From Chitinophaga sp. GbtcB8 (lineage in GTDB: Bacteria; Bacteroidota; Bacteroidia; Chitinophagales; Chitinophagaceae): a stretch of DNA of 64,000 nt. Position numbers and translations under genes: made by a program. Positions 17,298 to 26,751 of the stretch are shown here, one piece after another (positions within the stretch are counted from its first letter, which is position 1; each line of letters opens with the position of its first letter). Location: positions 124,001 to 188,000 of the forward strand of contig NZ_JAGXJN010000005.1 in NCBI RefSeq assembly GCF_019091455.1, in the 5' to 3' direction. A model generated the notes under the pieces. The model saw only the letters and a list, made by a program, of their open reading frames with translations, ran no database searches and was not told where the DNA came from.

Positions 17298-18278
17298 ATG
17301 AAAAAGAGAAAATTGAACGGACTGGAAGTATCTGCAATTGGCTATGGCTGTATGGGGCTTAGCATGGGATATGGCACTGCCCCGGAAAAAGAAGAAGCTA
17401 TCCGGCTTATTCACCAGGCCTTTGAGCTGGGCTGCACCTTCTTTGATACCGCTGAGCTATATGCCATGGGCGCCAATGAGCAATTGGTTGGTGAAGCATT
17501 AAAAGATATCCGCGGCCAGGTAGTTATTGCAACAAAGTTCTTATTTCAAAAAGACTGGAAAGGCAATTCCCGCACGCATTTAATGCAGGAGCTCAGGAGC
17601 CGCTTAGAGGGTTCTTTAAAAAGATTAGGTACTGACCATGTTGAGCTCTATTACCAGCACAGGGTGAATAAAGATATCCCGGTTGAAGATATTGCATACT
17701 GCATGGGCGAGTTGATCAGAGAAGGCAAGATCCTTGGCTGGGGCCAGTCAGAGGCCACTGCAGAAGAAATAAGGCGTGCGCATGCCGTTACCCCCCTGAC
17801 CGCCATACAGAACGAATACTCTGTCATGGAGCGCAGTTCTGAAAAAGAGGTGATCCCCCTGTGTCAGGAGCTGGGCATTGGTTTCGTACCCTTTTCCCCG
17901 TTAGCAAACGGATTTTTGTCCGGGAAAGTTGATCCGGAAACCCAATATACCGGGCTGGACGCACGGAGAGTGATCACCCGCTTTGATAAGGATAATATGA
18001 TTGCCAACCAGCCGCTGCTGGATCTGCTGCATCAGGTTGCAGCAGCAAAGCATGCTACACCGGCGCAGATCTCACTGGCATGGATGTTACATAAAAAGGA
18101 TTTTATTGTGCCTATTCCCGGTTCGCGGAAGCCGGCACGCATGGAGGAAAATTTTGGGGCAGCAGCCGTAATACTCACTGACCGGGAGTTTGCTGAGATT
18201 GAGACTGCGCTTGGAAAGATTGAAATTCATGGTAACCGCAGGGATGAAGATATTGCCAAGCTAAGATCACTTCAATAA
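17298..18278 (+). CDS. Aldo/keto reductase, 326 aa
   Basis: A monomeric NADPH-dependent (alpha/beta)8-barrel oxidoreductase. The catalytic tetrad is visible: Asp and Tyr in FFDTAELYAMG, Lys in VIATKF and His in YYQHRV. The NADPH-phosphate loop PIPGSRKPARMEEN near 275 is typical. The family members most like it reduce aldehydes or act on quinone and sugar aldehydes; the exact substrate is unknown. It is preceded by an AraC gene and a hairpin element and followed by a clear terminator, so it is a single-gene unit probably controlled by the AraC regulator. Confidence 0.9.
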   Translation: MKKRKLNGLEVSAIGYGCMGLSMGYGTAPEKEEAIRLIHQAFELGCTFFDTAELYAMGANEQLVGEALKDIRGQVVIATKFLFQKDWKGNSRTHLMQELRSRLEGSLKRLGTDHVELYYQHRVNKDIPVEDIAYCMGELIREGKILGWGQSEATAEEIRRAHAVTPLTAIQNEYSVMERSSEKEVIPLCQELGIGFVPFSPLANGFLSGKVDPETQYTGLDARRVITRFDKDNMIANQPLLDLLHQVAAAKHATPAQISLAWMLHKKDFIVPIPGSRKPARMEENFGAAAVILTDREFAEIETALGKIEIHGNRRDEDIAKLRSLQ

Positions 18279-18291
18279 AAAGGAAAACAAA

Positions 18292-18314
18292 AGAGGGCGT
18301 ACGATACGCCCTCT
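18292..18314 (+). terminator. Intrinsic terminator after the aldo/keto reductase
   Basis: Perfect 10-bp arms AGAGGGCGTA and TACGCCCTCT enclose the loop CGA, 14 bases after the reductase stop. There is no strong T-run, so termination may be partial. The rest of 18315-18545 shows no gene. Confidence 0.65.
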
Positions 18315-18545
18315 CTGATACATCCTCTTAGTCATTCCATTGGTTCCAAACAGGGCCTGGCAAAACGATCTGCCTGGCCCGTGTAAAACTGGCCAACGCT
18401 CACGCATAAACTTTTACTGCAGAGCTTGTTGCTTTAGCGTTAGCATTTTTTTTAATAACTTATAGCTTCCTTATTAATTTAAGGAGTATAAGGATAGCTA
18501 TCATGCTCAGATATCAACCTGGGCACTTTTAAACTAACCCGTCCT

Positions 18546-20276
18546 TCATTTCTTATCAATCACCATACATACTACACCCATGGCAGGGACCTTAACCCTA
18601 ACACCATTTGCGGCTGCAGCGGAATATGGTTTTAAAGCAGCATAGTTTTCAGGCCCGCCAATTTCGCCGGCAGGCCCCTGGCCATTTACCAGCACCTTTC
18701 TTGAAAAGTTACCGGCTCCGCCTGCCAGCTCATACCAATAGTAACGGCTGCCGGCAATAAAGTTCTTAAAGGACAGCTGAATGTCCTGCGCAGCAGATGA
18801 CTTGTTAACCAGGGTTACTGCAATCTCCCCTGAGCTAAAGGTGGATGCGTAGCTTTCAACATCTGTACTGCCGGAAACCGTTGAGTTAATAAAGCGGTCG
18901 CCCAGGCAGTGCTGAAAAAAATACAGGTAATAAAACGCCGGCCGCGGCGCCCATTTAGCCTCCCCGGAAGCCCCTTCGCCCTGGCTGAACAGGCCATGAT
19001 CATTCCCGTTATCCCAGCCATTGGCAAGGTCCCAGCGGCTGGCCATCCCAAATTTATTTTTCAGTAATTCCCCCAGTACCATAATGGCGTGTATACCGCT
19101 CACCTGCGATACCATTTGCTGTGAGCCGGTAGCAAAAATATTCCATTCCGTTAAGGCCAGCGGCTTCATGGGAACGCCGGCATTAGCCACAGAAGTGCTT
19201 ACATGCTGTATCATTTCAGCCGTCACTGAATGGGCGGATGCCAGGATCTCAGCAGGTGAGGAATTGGTTTGAAAGGGCGTATAATAGCTGTGCACAATAA
19301 AAAAATCAGCCGCGTTACCTGCCTGGGCCAGCACGCCTGTATTCCAGGTTTGATCTGTTGGGGTTTGCCAGGTTGCTGCCGGTTTTTCCAGCAGCTGCGC
19401 ACCCACAAAGATGGTTTTCCCGGTGGCTGCTGCCGCCTTGTGCATGGAATCTGCAAAAACTTTAAAATGCTTTCCATACAGCTCCCCGGTGATCAGCTGC
19501 GGCTGCCCGTCTTTATTCTGCGACAGGTCTATCCGGTAGCCGGCCTGCCAGGTGCCGTTGCTCTCATTGCCTACTTCCCAGTATTTCGTACGCCCGTTAT
19601 CGTAGCGCACCCATTCTGCGGCAAGGTGCGCTGCTGCAGCCACCGGGTCATTTGATTTCCCATAACGTGCATAGCTGTAGTTAACGGTGATGATGCCCTG
19701 GTTGCCTGTTTGCGCCAGCATGCTGTAATAGCTGCTGAGGGATAGTGTCCAGTCAACGGTGTTACCGCCATACCAGTATCCTGCATCACTGCTTACCCCA
19801 TCTGCATTCAGCAGGTTTGCAGGCGCATCAGCCGGCGGGTTGCCCGGTGCCCGGTCCCAGAAATAAACACTGCTGATGTTGCCGCCAGGAAAACGTATAA
19901 TGCCGGGATGCAGCCTGGTTATATGGTTGAGCAGCGTGGGCTGGTTAACCATCTGCGACATATATGGATTGCTATTGTTGCCAAACAGCGCCGGTGATAT
20001 TTTTGTAACCACCGCAGAGGCATCCAGCATTACATTAACGGAAGCGGCAGCCGGAATCCCCGTTTCCGTATAAGCGCCGGCTGTAAAGTTTTTGGGTGCC
20101 CATTCATTCAAAAAGAAACCAATAGACTTTTCTGTTTCAGGATCCGGGGGAGTAACCACCTTTGTGGTGGTAGTATCCGTATCTGTTTTAGTGCTGTTGC
20201 TGCCGGTGGTGCGTTTACTGCAGGCAGCAGCCGGCAGCAGCACTGATAAGAGTATCAGCCGTGAAGAAATGCTCAT
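18546..20276 (-). CDS. Surface lipoprotein glycoside hydrolase, clan GH-A-like
   Basis: A lipobox (LLPAAAC, Cys19) plus a Thr/Ser/Asp-rich linker point to an outer-membrane lipoprotein. The catalytic barrel has IIRFPGGNISS, then WEVGNESNGTW with the acid/base Glu, and LTEWNIF with the likely nucleophile Glu. This is the clan GH-A pattern seen in GH44, GH51 and GH39 enzymes. A C-terminal beta-sandwich follows from about 480. I cannot assign the family; alpha-L-arabinofuranosidase or endo-beta-glucanase-type activity are both possible. It is the last gene of the SusC/D operon, 38 bases after the SGBP gene, and would make the first cut in the glycan at the cell surface. Confidence 0.8.
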   Translation of the reverse strand: MSISSRLILLSVLLPAAACSKRTTGSNSTKTDTDTTTTKVVTPPDPETEKSIGFFLNEWAPKNFTAGAYTETGIPAAASVNVMLDASAVVTKISPALFGNNSNPYMSQMVNQPTLLNHITRLHPGIIRFPGGNISSVYFWDRAPGNPPADAPANLLNADGVSSDAGYWYGGNTVDWTLSLSSYYSMLAQTGNQGIITVNYSYARYGKSNDPVAAAAHLAAEWVRYDNGRTKYWEVGNESNGTWQAGYRIDLSQNKDGQPQLITGELYGKHFKVFADSMHKAAAATGKTIFVGAQLLEKPAATWQTPTDQTWNTGVLAQAGNAADFFIVHSYYTPFQTNSSPAEILASAHSVTAEMIQHVSTSVANAGVPMKPLALTEWNIFATGSQQMVSQVSGIHAIMVLGELLKNKFGMASRWDLANGWDNGNDHGLFSQGEGASGEAKWAPRPAFYYLYFFQHCLGDRFINSTVSGSTDVESYASTFSSGEIAVTLVNKSSAAQDIQLSFKNFIAGSRYYWYELAGGAGNFSRKVLVNGQGPAGEIGGPENYAALKPYSAAAANGVRVKVPAMGVVCMVIDKK

Positions 20277-20314
20277 GTTTAACCTTGCTGTTTTAAATAA
20301 ATGCCTGTTTTATG

Positions 20315-21574
20315 TTACCTTATTTTTACTATCCTGAAATTGTCAAAGGCAGCGTTAAACACATCTACCGGGTCAGTTTCCGTAACAAAGCGGTAGCCGA
20401 ATGAAACCACGCCGCCTGCGCCCAGCACATCGCCCATAACAGCCGCGCTGGCGCCGGTACCTTCTACGCCGCTGTCAGCTTTTTTAAAGGCGTTGATCGA
20501 TATGGTCACGGTCAGCCACTGGCCATCTGTACTAAAAACCTTGTCTGTAGTACTTTGCCAGGGCATAAAACGAAAAGCATAACCGCCATCTCCTTTCAGC
20601 CGTATAATGCAAATGCCGGCCTTCCAGGCTTCTTTTGTATTTATTTCAAACTTCAGCGCATAATTGGCAGCCGGCTCGCTCATAACTGCAGCGGTGAACA
20701 GCGGCACATCATTGAAATTACCTGAACGGTTACCATTCCACCAGCCACCATCATTGGCCCCTACCCCGCCAAAAATATTCTGCAGGTAATAACCGCGTGT
20801 GCCTGGGAACAGGCCAGCATCGTTGGTTCTGTTGGCGCCCCACCAGGCCCAGTTGAAAACACCGTTCTCCCCGGCTTCCCCTGATGCGGTAAGGTTGCTG
20901 ATCACATCCCCGCTTTGGTAATCGTTTAAAGGGCCGTTAGACATAGCTGTTCCATATTTGCCCTGGATCACTAAGCGGCCTGTATCCGAACCCAGGCTGG
21001 GCATTACAAATGCCACGCGTGTGCCCTGCTCATTTGCGTTAAAGTCTTTGATCTCCCGGTTACCGGGCAGCATAATTTTTTCAATCAGCCAAAGGCTGGA
21101 TCCCCACACAATTACCGAATCCCCGGCCAGCGCATTTTCATTGGAAACAACTTCAATGGACGGCGGAGGAATATCAATGACAAATGCGTAGGAGGTTTGC
21201 CCATGCGTGGTAACGATCCGGATGGTATTAGGCACCTTCGGATCCGTTGCTTCTGTAGGCGCATTTGCCGGGATGTTTACGATCAGGTGTGTGGAGGTGT
21301 TATAGGTAGGGTTAAAGTACGCGGACACTTCGTTAAAGAAAATATTGGTAATGCCGTCCAGGTTTTTCCCTGTGATCAGCAGCTGGGTATATGGCAGCGC
21401 TTTTGTGAAGGCGCTGTCTACCTTTGAAGAATCCAGCAGGCTTACCTTTTCAATAATGGGCGGTCCTGAAACATTATCTTTTTTACAAGCCCCTATCAGC
21501 AGGCAGCCAGCTAACAGTGTAAGCATTAACGTTAGCAGCCGGCCTTTGAATATATTTGAATTATAACGTGTCAT
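20315..21574 (-). CDS. Surface glycan-binding lipoprotein with IPT/TIG domains (SGBP-B type)
   Basis: The N-terminal signal has a lipobox (LLIGACKKD). Two IPT/TIG-like beta domains (about 35-130 and 135-215) carry the LLITGKNLDGITNIFFN pattern. A C-terminal carbohydrate-binding domain starts near 215 and is rich in aromatic residues and Gly (WAWWGANR, GGWWNGNRSG). This matches the SGBP-B proteins of xyloglucan-type PULs, which hold the glycan at the cell surface beside SusD. It sits 20 bases after SusD and 38 before the hydrolase. The binding specificity is not visible; relatives bind beta-glucans or mannans. Confidence 0.85.
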   Translation of the reverse strand: MTRYNSNIFKGRLLTLMLTLLAGCLLIGACKKDNVSGPPIIEKVSLLDSSKVDSAFTKALPYTQLLITGKNLDGITNIFFNEVSAYFNPTYNTSTHLIVNIPANAPTEATDPKVPNTIRIVTTHGQTSYAFVIDIPPPSIEVVSNENALAGDSVIVWGSSLWLIEKIMLPGNREIKDFNANEQGTRVAFVMPSLGSDTGRLVIQGKYGTAMSNGPLNDYQSGDVISNLTASGEAGENGVFNWAWWGANRTNDAGLFPGTRGYYLQNIFGGVGANDGGWWNGNRSGNFNDVPLFTAAVMSEPAANYALKFEINTKEAWKAGICIIRLKGDGGYAFRFMPWQSTTDKVFSTDGQWLTVTISINAFKKADSGVEGTGASAAVMGDVLGAGGVVSFGYRFVTETDPVDVFNAAFDNFRIVKIR

Positions 21575-21594
21575 ATTATTGCTTTTATGCTTGG

Positions 21595-23247
21595 TTAAAA
21601 CTGGTAAGGAACCGGTGGTTTCCTTAAGTTCGGTGCTGCTGACAGTTCAGCGGCAGGATAAGGCAGATAGAAATTGCTTTCCGTTACCGGGTAAAAGGCC
21701 GGCGTATCGGAGGTAATGGACCAGAGAATAGCATTCTGCGCTGCATTTGGCACTATGCGGTAAGTGCCTTTATCCTGGTTATTCATAATGGAAAGCGCTT
21801 TGGCCGGATCAAAATAGTGCAGGCGTACCAGGTCGTACCAGGCCTGCCCTTCCATGGCAAATTCCAGCCGGCGCTCATTATAAATATCATCCAGCGTAAT
21901 GGTTGTTTTGGCGGGTAAGCCGGCCCGGGTGCGTATAGCGTTAAAATACGTCAGTGCCTGCGCATCAGCTGTAGCGGCCTGGTTAGCCAGCAGACCTTCT
22001 GCGTAGGTAAGATAAACGTCGGCCAGGCGCAGCATGTAGGTATTCATTTCCGTATGCTGCTGGGTTACTTTCCCATCATTATCCTCAGGACGGCCTACTA
22101 CATACTTTTTCACCCATGCCCTTGTATTATACCGCTCATTGCCAACTGAGTTCCAGGGCACCTGCAGCTGCTGGGTTATTTTTTTACCGGGATTATTAGG
22201 ATCATCTATCTGCTGGGTAATATAGCTGTAATGATCACCAGGATACATAAATGTTGCCTTGCGCCGTTTATCCAGGGGAGAATATTTTTTCATGATGTCG
22301 AGCGATGCGCCCAGGTCGCCGCCCCAGCCATCTGCAAAACCTGTGATCTCAGAGCCATATGCCAGGAACGCCTGTACGCTGTTCTGGGTACCCCAATCGC
22401 CGTCATACTTCCATTGCAGGGAAAATAAGCTTTCCGGGTTGTTATTATTCTTCATCAGGTACAGATCCTCATAGTTGCTCATTAAGCTGGCGCCGCTGTT
22501 CTCAATTACTCGTTGGGCAAAATAGGCTGCGCTGTCAAGATCTGTTTTGCGGCGTGCGCCGGCACTGGTGCCTACCCCTGCCCTGGTCAGGAACATTTTT
22601 GCCAGCATGCCTTCTGCAGACCAGCGGGTGATCCTGCCTTTCTGCAGCGGTGCATTGGGTAAATTATCCGCCGCATAATGCAGGTCGCGTATAATAAATT
22701 CCCATACGGTTTCCACGGTGTTACGTGAAATGCTGGTATCATTCAGCAGCGCGTTATTATTGGTTATAACGGGAACGGGTCCCCAGTTCTGCACCAGGAA
22801 GCTGTAGGCAACAGCCCGCATAAAACGGCCTTCTGCAATGCCTGCTTTTTTAACTGTTTCAGAAACGGCCGGACCTGCGTATTTTTCTATATTGTTAATG
22901 GCCAGGTTAGCCTGTGCTATTACGCTGAAAAAGGAAGTCCAGGAGCTATATACCTCACCGGTAACATCCGTTGTTTGCAAGCGGATATTTTCCACCTGGT
23001 AAGAGCCTGACATCAGGTTACCGCCCCTGCCATCGCCAATGCCATGGGATGCCTTATCATTGTAGGCAAACCACACAATGTTATACAGCGGTGCAGTACC
23101 TGCCAGTATCTGATCATCACTTTTATAAAAATTGGCATCCACAATCGCATCTTCCGGCGGGCGTTCCAGGAAGCTCTTGCTGCATCCCGTTAAAATACCC
23201 AGCAGCGCAAGGTTTATAATTATTAATCTATGAGTAAGCGTTTTCAT
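21595..23247 (-). CDS. SusD/RagB family nutrient-binding lipoprotein
   Basis: The cell-surface lid of the SusCD transporter. The lipobox is GILTGC, followed by SFLERPPEDAIVDANFYKS, a usual SusD opening. TPR-like helices (AGIAEGRFMRAVAYSFLVQNWGPVPV) and the C-terminal signature NERRLEFAMEGQAWYDLVR are clear. Length 550 aa is normal. The gene begins 21 bases after SusC ends and is followed by the SGBP gene. Confidence 0.95.
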   Translation of the reverse strand: MKTLTHRLIIINLALLGILTGCSKSFLERPPEDAIVDANFYKSDDQILAGTAPLYNIVWFAYNDKASHGIGDGRGGNLMSGSYQVENIRLQTTDVTGEVYSSWTSFFSVIAQANLAINNIEKYAGPAVSETVKKAGIAEGRFMRAVAYSFLVQNWGPVPVITNNNALLNDTSISRNTVETVWEFIIRDLHYAADNLPNAPLQKGRITRWSAEGMLAKMFLTRAGVGTSAGARRKTDLDSAAYFAQRVIENSGASLMSNYEDLYLMKNNNNPESLFSLQWKYDGDWGTQNSVQAFLAYGSEITGFADGWGGDLGASLDIMKKYSPLDKRRKATFMYPGDHYSYITQQIDDPNNPGKKITQQLQVPWNSVGNERYNTRAWVKKYVVGRPEDNDGKVTQQHTEMNTYMLRLADVYLTYAEGLLANQAATADAQALTYFNAIRTRAGLPAKTTITLDDIYNERRLEFAMEGQAWYDLVRLHYFDPAKALSIMNNQDKGTYRIVPNAAQNAILWSITSDTPAFYPVTESNFYLPYPAAELSAAPNLRKPPVPYQF

Positions 23248-23268
23248 TGACCTGATAATTTAAGTTGA

Positions 23269-26200
23269 TTAAAAATCCACCCCAATGTTAAAGGTGTAAT
23301 ACCGGGTAAGCGGATATCTGCCGGCATCTACCCCTATGAACTGGCTGCTGACCTGCACTTCTTTTCCCAGGTAAGCGCCTACTTCCGGGTCATAACCCTT
23401 GTATTTGGTAAAGGTGGCCAGGTTCTGCACCCCTGCTGCCAGCCGTATTGCTTTCACAACATTCTGGGCCCTCAGCCAACGGGCAGGTATGTTATACCCC
23501 AGCTGCACATTCTTGATCCTTACATAGGAGCCATCTTCCACATAGATATCTGTGAACCGGTTGGCGTTGCCATTCACATCCGACCCTACAATGCGAGGAA
23601 TATCCGTACCGGGATTCAGGAGGGTTGCTTTGCCATCGGCGCTGCTGGATACCCTTGCAAAACCAAAAGATTCGCTGAACAGGTTACGTCCAAGATTGAT
23701 ATTGTTGGGATTTGAATTCTGGTAACGCAGGTAATTATAAATATCATTTCCCTGTGCGCCGGTGATCAGTATGCTCAGATCAAATCCTTTAAAGGCAAAC
23801 GCATTGGTGAAGCCAAAGGTGAGCTTGGGCCAGGGGTTGCCAATAAAGGTCTGATCCCGGGAGTCAATCACGTTATCGCCATTCAGGTCTTTATATTTAC
23901 GGTCGCCTACCCAAACGCCGCCATCCTGCTGCACGGGCAGCCTGCTGCCATCGGATTGCGTGGGTATGGCGCTGTTATTGATCTCATCCACCGACTTAAA
24001 GATGCCTTCAGAGATGTAGCCATACATGAGCCAGGGCGCCTGGCCTACTACAGAGCGCTCTTCAAAATTATCCATATACCAGGCAGATTTCCGAAGGAAT
24101 GTGTTATCCGAATTTAACTTGGTGATCTTTGTTCTGAAAGAGGAAATATTGAAATTAGTTCTCCAGGAAAAGCCGGCCTTGTTATCGATGTTCACGGTAT
24201 TCAGGGTAATGCCAAAACCTTTATTCTGCAGGCTGCCGATGTTCACGTTCGGCGCTCCTATAGCCCCTTCCCCGGAAGTGCCCATGTACGCAGGCAGGCC
24301 AAGCAACATCAAAAGATTTTTGGTATGCTTTATATAATAATCGCCTTCCAGCTGTATACGGTTCTGTAAAATGCTGAGGTTAAAACCAATGTTCTTCGTG
24401 GCGGTAACCTCCCACTCAATATTGGAATTGCCATATTGTGTAGTACGGAAGCCTGTGCCAAGGGGGGTGGTTACAGGGCCCAGCGGTGAGTATTGTCCGC
24501 CATTGCCATTGTTACCTGTTTTACCCCATTCTGCGCGCAGCTTTAATTCGTTTATAAAATCGATCCCGTTCATAAAGGGTTCTTCTGTTACGCGCCATGC
24601 GGCTGATACAGAGGGGAAATATCCCCAGCGGTTGCCAGCCCCGAAGTTGGAGGAAGCATCTGCCCTTCCGGCCAGCTGCAGTATATATTTACTGTTATAG
24701 GTGTAGTTGATGCGGCTCAGGTAAGACTCCATGGCCCAGGAACCTTTAAAGCTGCCGGTTGTTTGCCCCTCTGCATCGCCCAGGTTAAAGGAAGGAATAT
24801 CATTGCTCACAAACCCGGTCCTGGTACCGGAATAACCCTGGTAGCTGCCGGATTGCGCTTCATGGCTTACCATAGCGCCTATGCTATGGCGGCCTATATC
24901 CGTATTATACTGTAACAGCTGGTTCAGGTTCCAGTAGTAGTTCTTTGAAGTATTAAAAGAAAGACTTGCTTTTTCGTTACTGATATATCCCAAACGGTAG
25001 GTGGGCGTAAATTTGGCGCCTTCCCCGGTCTCAAAGTTACCATTGAAGCTACCGCGGAATACCAGGCCTTTAAACAGGTTCACTTCTGCACTTAATGAAC
25101 CCAGGCCGCCTACCTTTTTAAAATCGTTATTAATAAGGTTGGCAATGGCAATGGGATTTACAGGCGCATACTTTGCATTACCGCCATATTCATTTTCAGT
25201 GGCGCCGCCCCAGGTGCCATCCGGGTTTTTTACCGCTATGTTGGGCGCCAGGGTGATGGCGTTCCGGATCACATCTTCACTGGTGGAGGCCAGCTTTTCT
25301 TTCGTTTGATAGTAGTTAAGGCTGGTGCTCAGCTTCAGCCATTTAAAAGCCTGGTTATCTAAGTTCAGCCTGAAGGAGTACCGGTTAAATTTAGAGCCGA
25401 TAGCTACCCCTTCCTGGTTGAAATATTCTCCCGACATATAATAAGTAGTATTTGTAAGCCCGCCGCTCATTGTAACCTGGTGCTTTTGAAGGGGCGCGGC
25501 TTTAAACATGGCTTCCTGCCAGTTAGTGCCTTCACCCAGCACAGATGGGTTTTTAAATTCATCATTGGGCGTGCGGTTCAGCTGCGTGGCAATTTCATTA
25601 TTCATGATGGCAAACTGCTGCAGGTTCAGTGTTGGCAGCGCCTCGGGTTTACCCTGTATGGAGTACATATAGTTATAGCCAACCTTCACCTGCCCTGCTT
25701 TCCCCCTTTTGGTGCTTACCAGCACCACCCCGTTGGTAGCCCTGGACCCGTAAACCGCTGTGGCGGAAGGGCCTTGCAATACTTCCATTGATTCAATGTC
25801 GGCAGGGTTAATACCGGCCAGCGGGTTGGTGGAGCTGGTATTGCCGTAGCTTACAAGGGCCGGCTGGATCTGCACCCCATCAATCACATACAATGGTTCA
25901 GTAGTACCGGTAAGGGAGTTCACCCCGCGGATATTCACAGAAATGCCCCCACCCGGCTGGCCGGAGTTCTGGGTTACATACACACCTGCAGCCCGGCCCT
26001 GCAGGGCCTGATCAATGGTAGTATTTACCGTTCTGTTTATATCCGCAGAGGAAATAGATACCTGGGCGCTGCTTTGATCTGTTTTCTTCATTTTCCCATA
26101 GCCAACCACCACTATATCATTCAGCGTGCTGTAATCTTCTTCCATCACAATGGTTACTGTTGGCGAGCTGCCAACGGTTACATGCGCTTTGGCAAAGCCA

Positions 26201-26463
26201 ATAAAAGAAGCATCAATCTCCTGACCTGGCTGGGCCAGTATGGCAAACTTTCCCTCCCCATTGGTGGATGCCATAATTTTTGTACCCCGTACTGTCAGGT
26301 TTGCCCCCAGTATGGGCTGTCCTGATTTTTTTGAAATAACAGTACCTGTGATCTTGCCGGGGCCATTTTGCTGGCAATACCCGGCCATAGGAAGCACAAT
26401 AGCCCAGCACCCCAGTAACAGAAGGAGGTGCCAGCGCTTTACCCTTGCTTTTGAATGTCTCAT
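23269..26463 (-). CDS. SusC/RagA TonB-linked outer-membrane transporter, 1064 aa
   Basis: Imports oligosaccharides across the outer membrane with SusD. I start at ATG 26463 (MRHSKARVKRWHLLLLLG), which gives a proper signal peptide ending near GYCQ; the open frame continues about 45 codons upstream without signal features. Then come a carboxypeptidase-regulatory-like domain (ITGTVISKKSGQPILGANL), a TonB box/plug (VVGYGKMKKTDQSSAQV, ATAVYGSRATNGVVLVST) and a 22-strand barrel ending in Phe. First gene of the four-gene PUL operon. The 288-base gap to the HTCS gene should carry its promoter. Confidence 0.95.
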   Translation of the reverse strand: MRHSKARVKRWHLLLLLGCWAIVLPMAGYCQQNGPGKITGTVISKKSGQPILGANLTVRGTKIMASTNGEGKFAILAQPGQEIDASFIGFAKAHVTVGSSPTVTIVMEEDYSTLNDIVVVGYGKMKKTDQSSAQVSISSADINRTVNTTIDQALQGRAAGVYVTQNSGQPGGGISVNIRGVNSLTGTTEPLYVIDGVQIQPALVSYGNTSSTNPLAGINPADIESMEVLQGPSATAVYGSRATNGVVLVSTKRGKAGQVKVGYNYMYSIQGKPEALPTLNLQQFAIMNNEIATQLNRTPNDEFKNPSVLGEGTNWQEAMFKAAPLQKHQVTMSGGLTNTTYYMSGEYFNQEGVAIGSKFNRYSFRLNLDNQAFKWLKLSTSLNYYQTKEKLASTSEDVIRNAITLAPNIAVKNPDGTWGGATENEYGGNAKYAPVNPIAIANLINNDFKKVGGLGSLSAEVNLFKGLVFRGSFNGNFETGEGAKFTPTYRLGYISNEKASLSFNTSKNYYWNLNQLLQYNTDIGRHSIGAMVSHEAQSGSYQGYSGTRTGFVSNDIPSFNLGDAEGQTTGSFKGSWAMESYLSRINYTYNSKYILQLAGRADASSNFGAGNRWGYFPSVSAAWRVTEEPFMNGIDFINELKLRAEWGKTGNNGNGGQYSPLGPVTTPLGTGFRTTQYGNSNIEWEVTATKNIGFNLSILQNRIQLEGDYYIKHTKNLLMLLGLPAYMGTSGEGAIGAPNVNIGSLQNKGFGITLNTVNIDNKAGFSWRTNFNISSFRTKITKLNSDNTFLRKSAWYMDNFEERSVVGQAPWLMYGYISEGIFKSVDEINNSAIPTQSDGSRLPVQQDGGVWVGDRKYKDLNGDNVIDSRDQTFIGNPWPKLTFGFTNAFAFKGFDLSILITGAQGNDIYNYLRYQNSNPNNINLGRNLFSESFGFARVSSSADGKATLLNPGTDIPRIVGSDVNGNANRFTDIYVEDGSYVRIKNVQLGYNIPARWLRAQNVVKAIRLAAGVQNLATFTKYKGYDPEVGAYLGKEVQVSSQFIGVDAGRYPLTRYYTFNIGVDF

Positions 26464-26751
26464 ACACAAACAGTTAAACAGTTTTGGTTTGGAAATTTTC
26501 TGTCCGGAATTTTGGTTGAATGACAAGATTTGTGGATTTTGGTATAGTTGCCGGCAAAAAGGAAGTGCACGGCTCTCCATTTCAGGCATAGCAATCAATT
26601 TTCATCGTGGAACCAGTGGTTTGATAGTCTGCCTAAAAGTATGGCTGTTAATTATGTTTGGGGGGAGTAAAACGTATCTCTATATGGATATAATGTTAAG
26701 CAACCGGTATGTTTTGTACAAATGAAGGGTATGTTTGGTTAACCCCTGGCC

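Noticed and set aside
26240..26725. Plus-strand open frame of 161 codons antisense to the SusC start
   Set aside because: It is a shadow of the SusC N-terminal region and intergenic DNA, with random composition and no family match.
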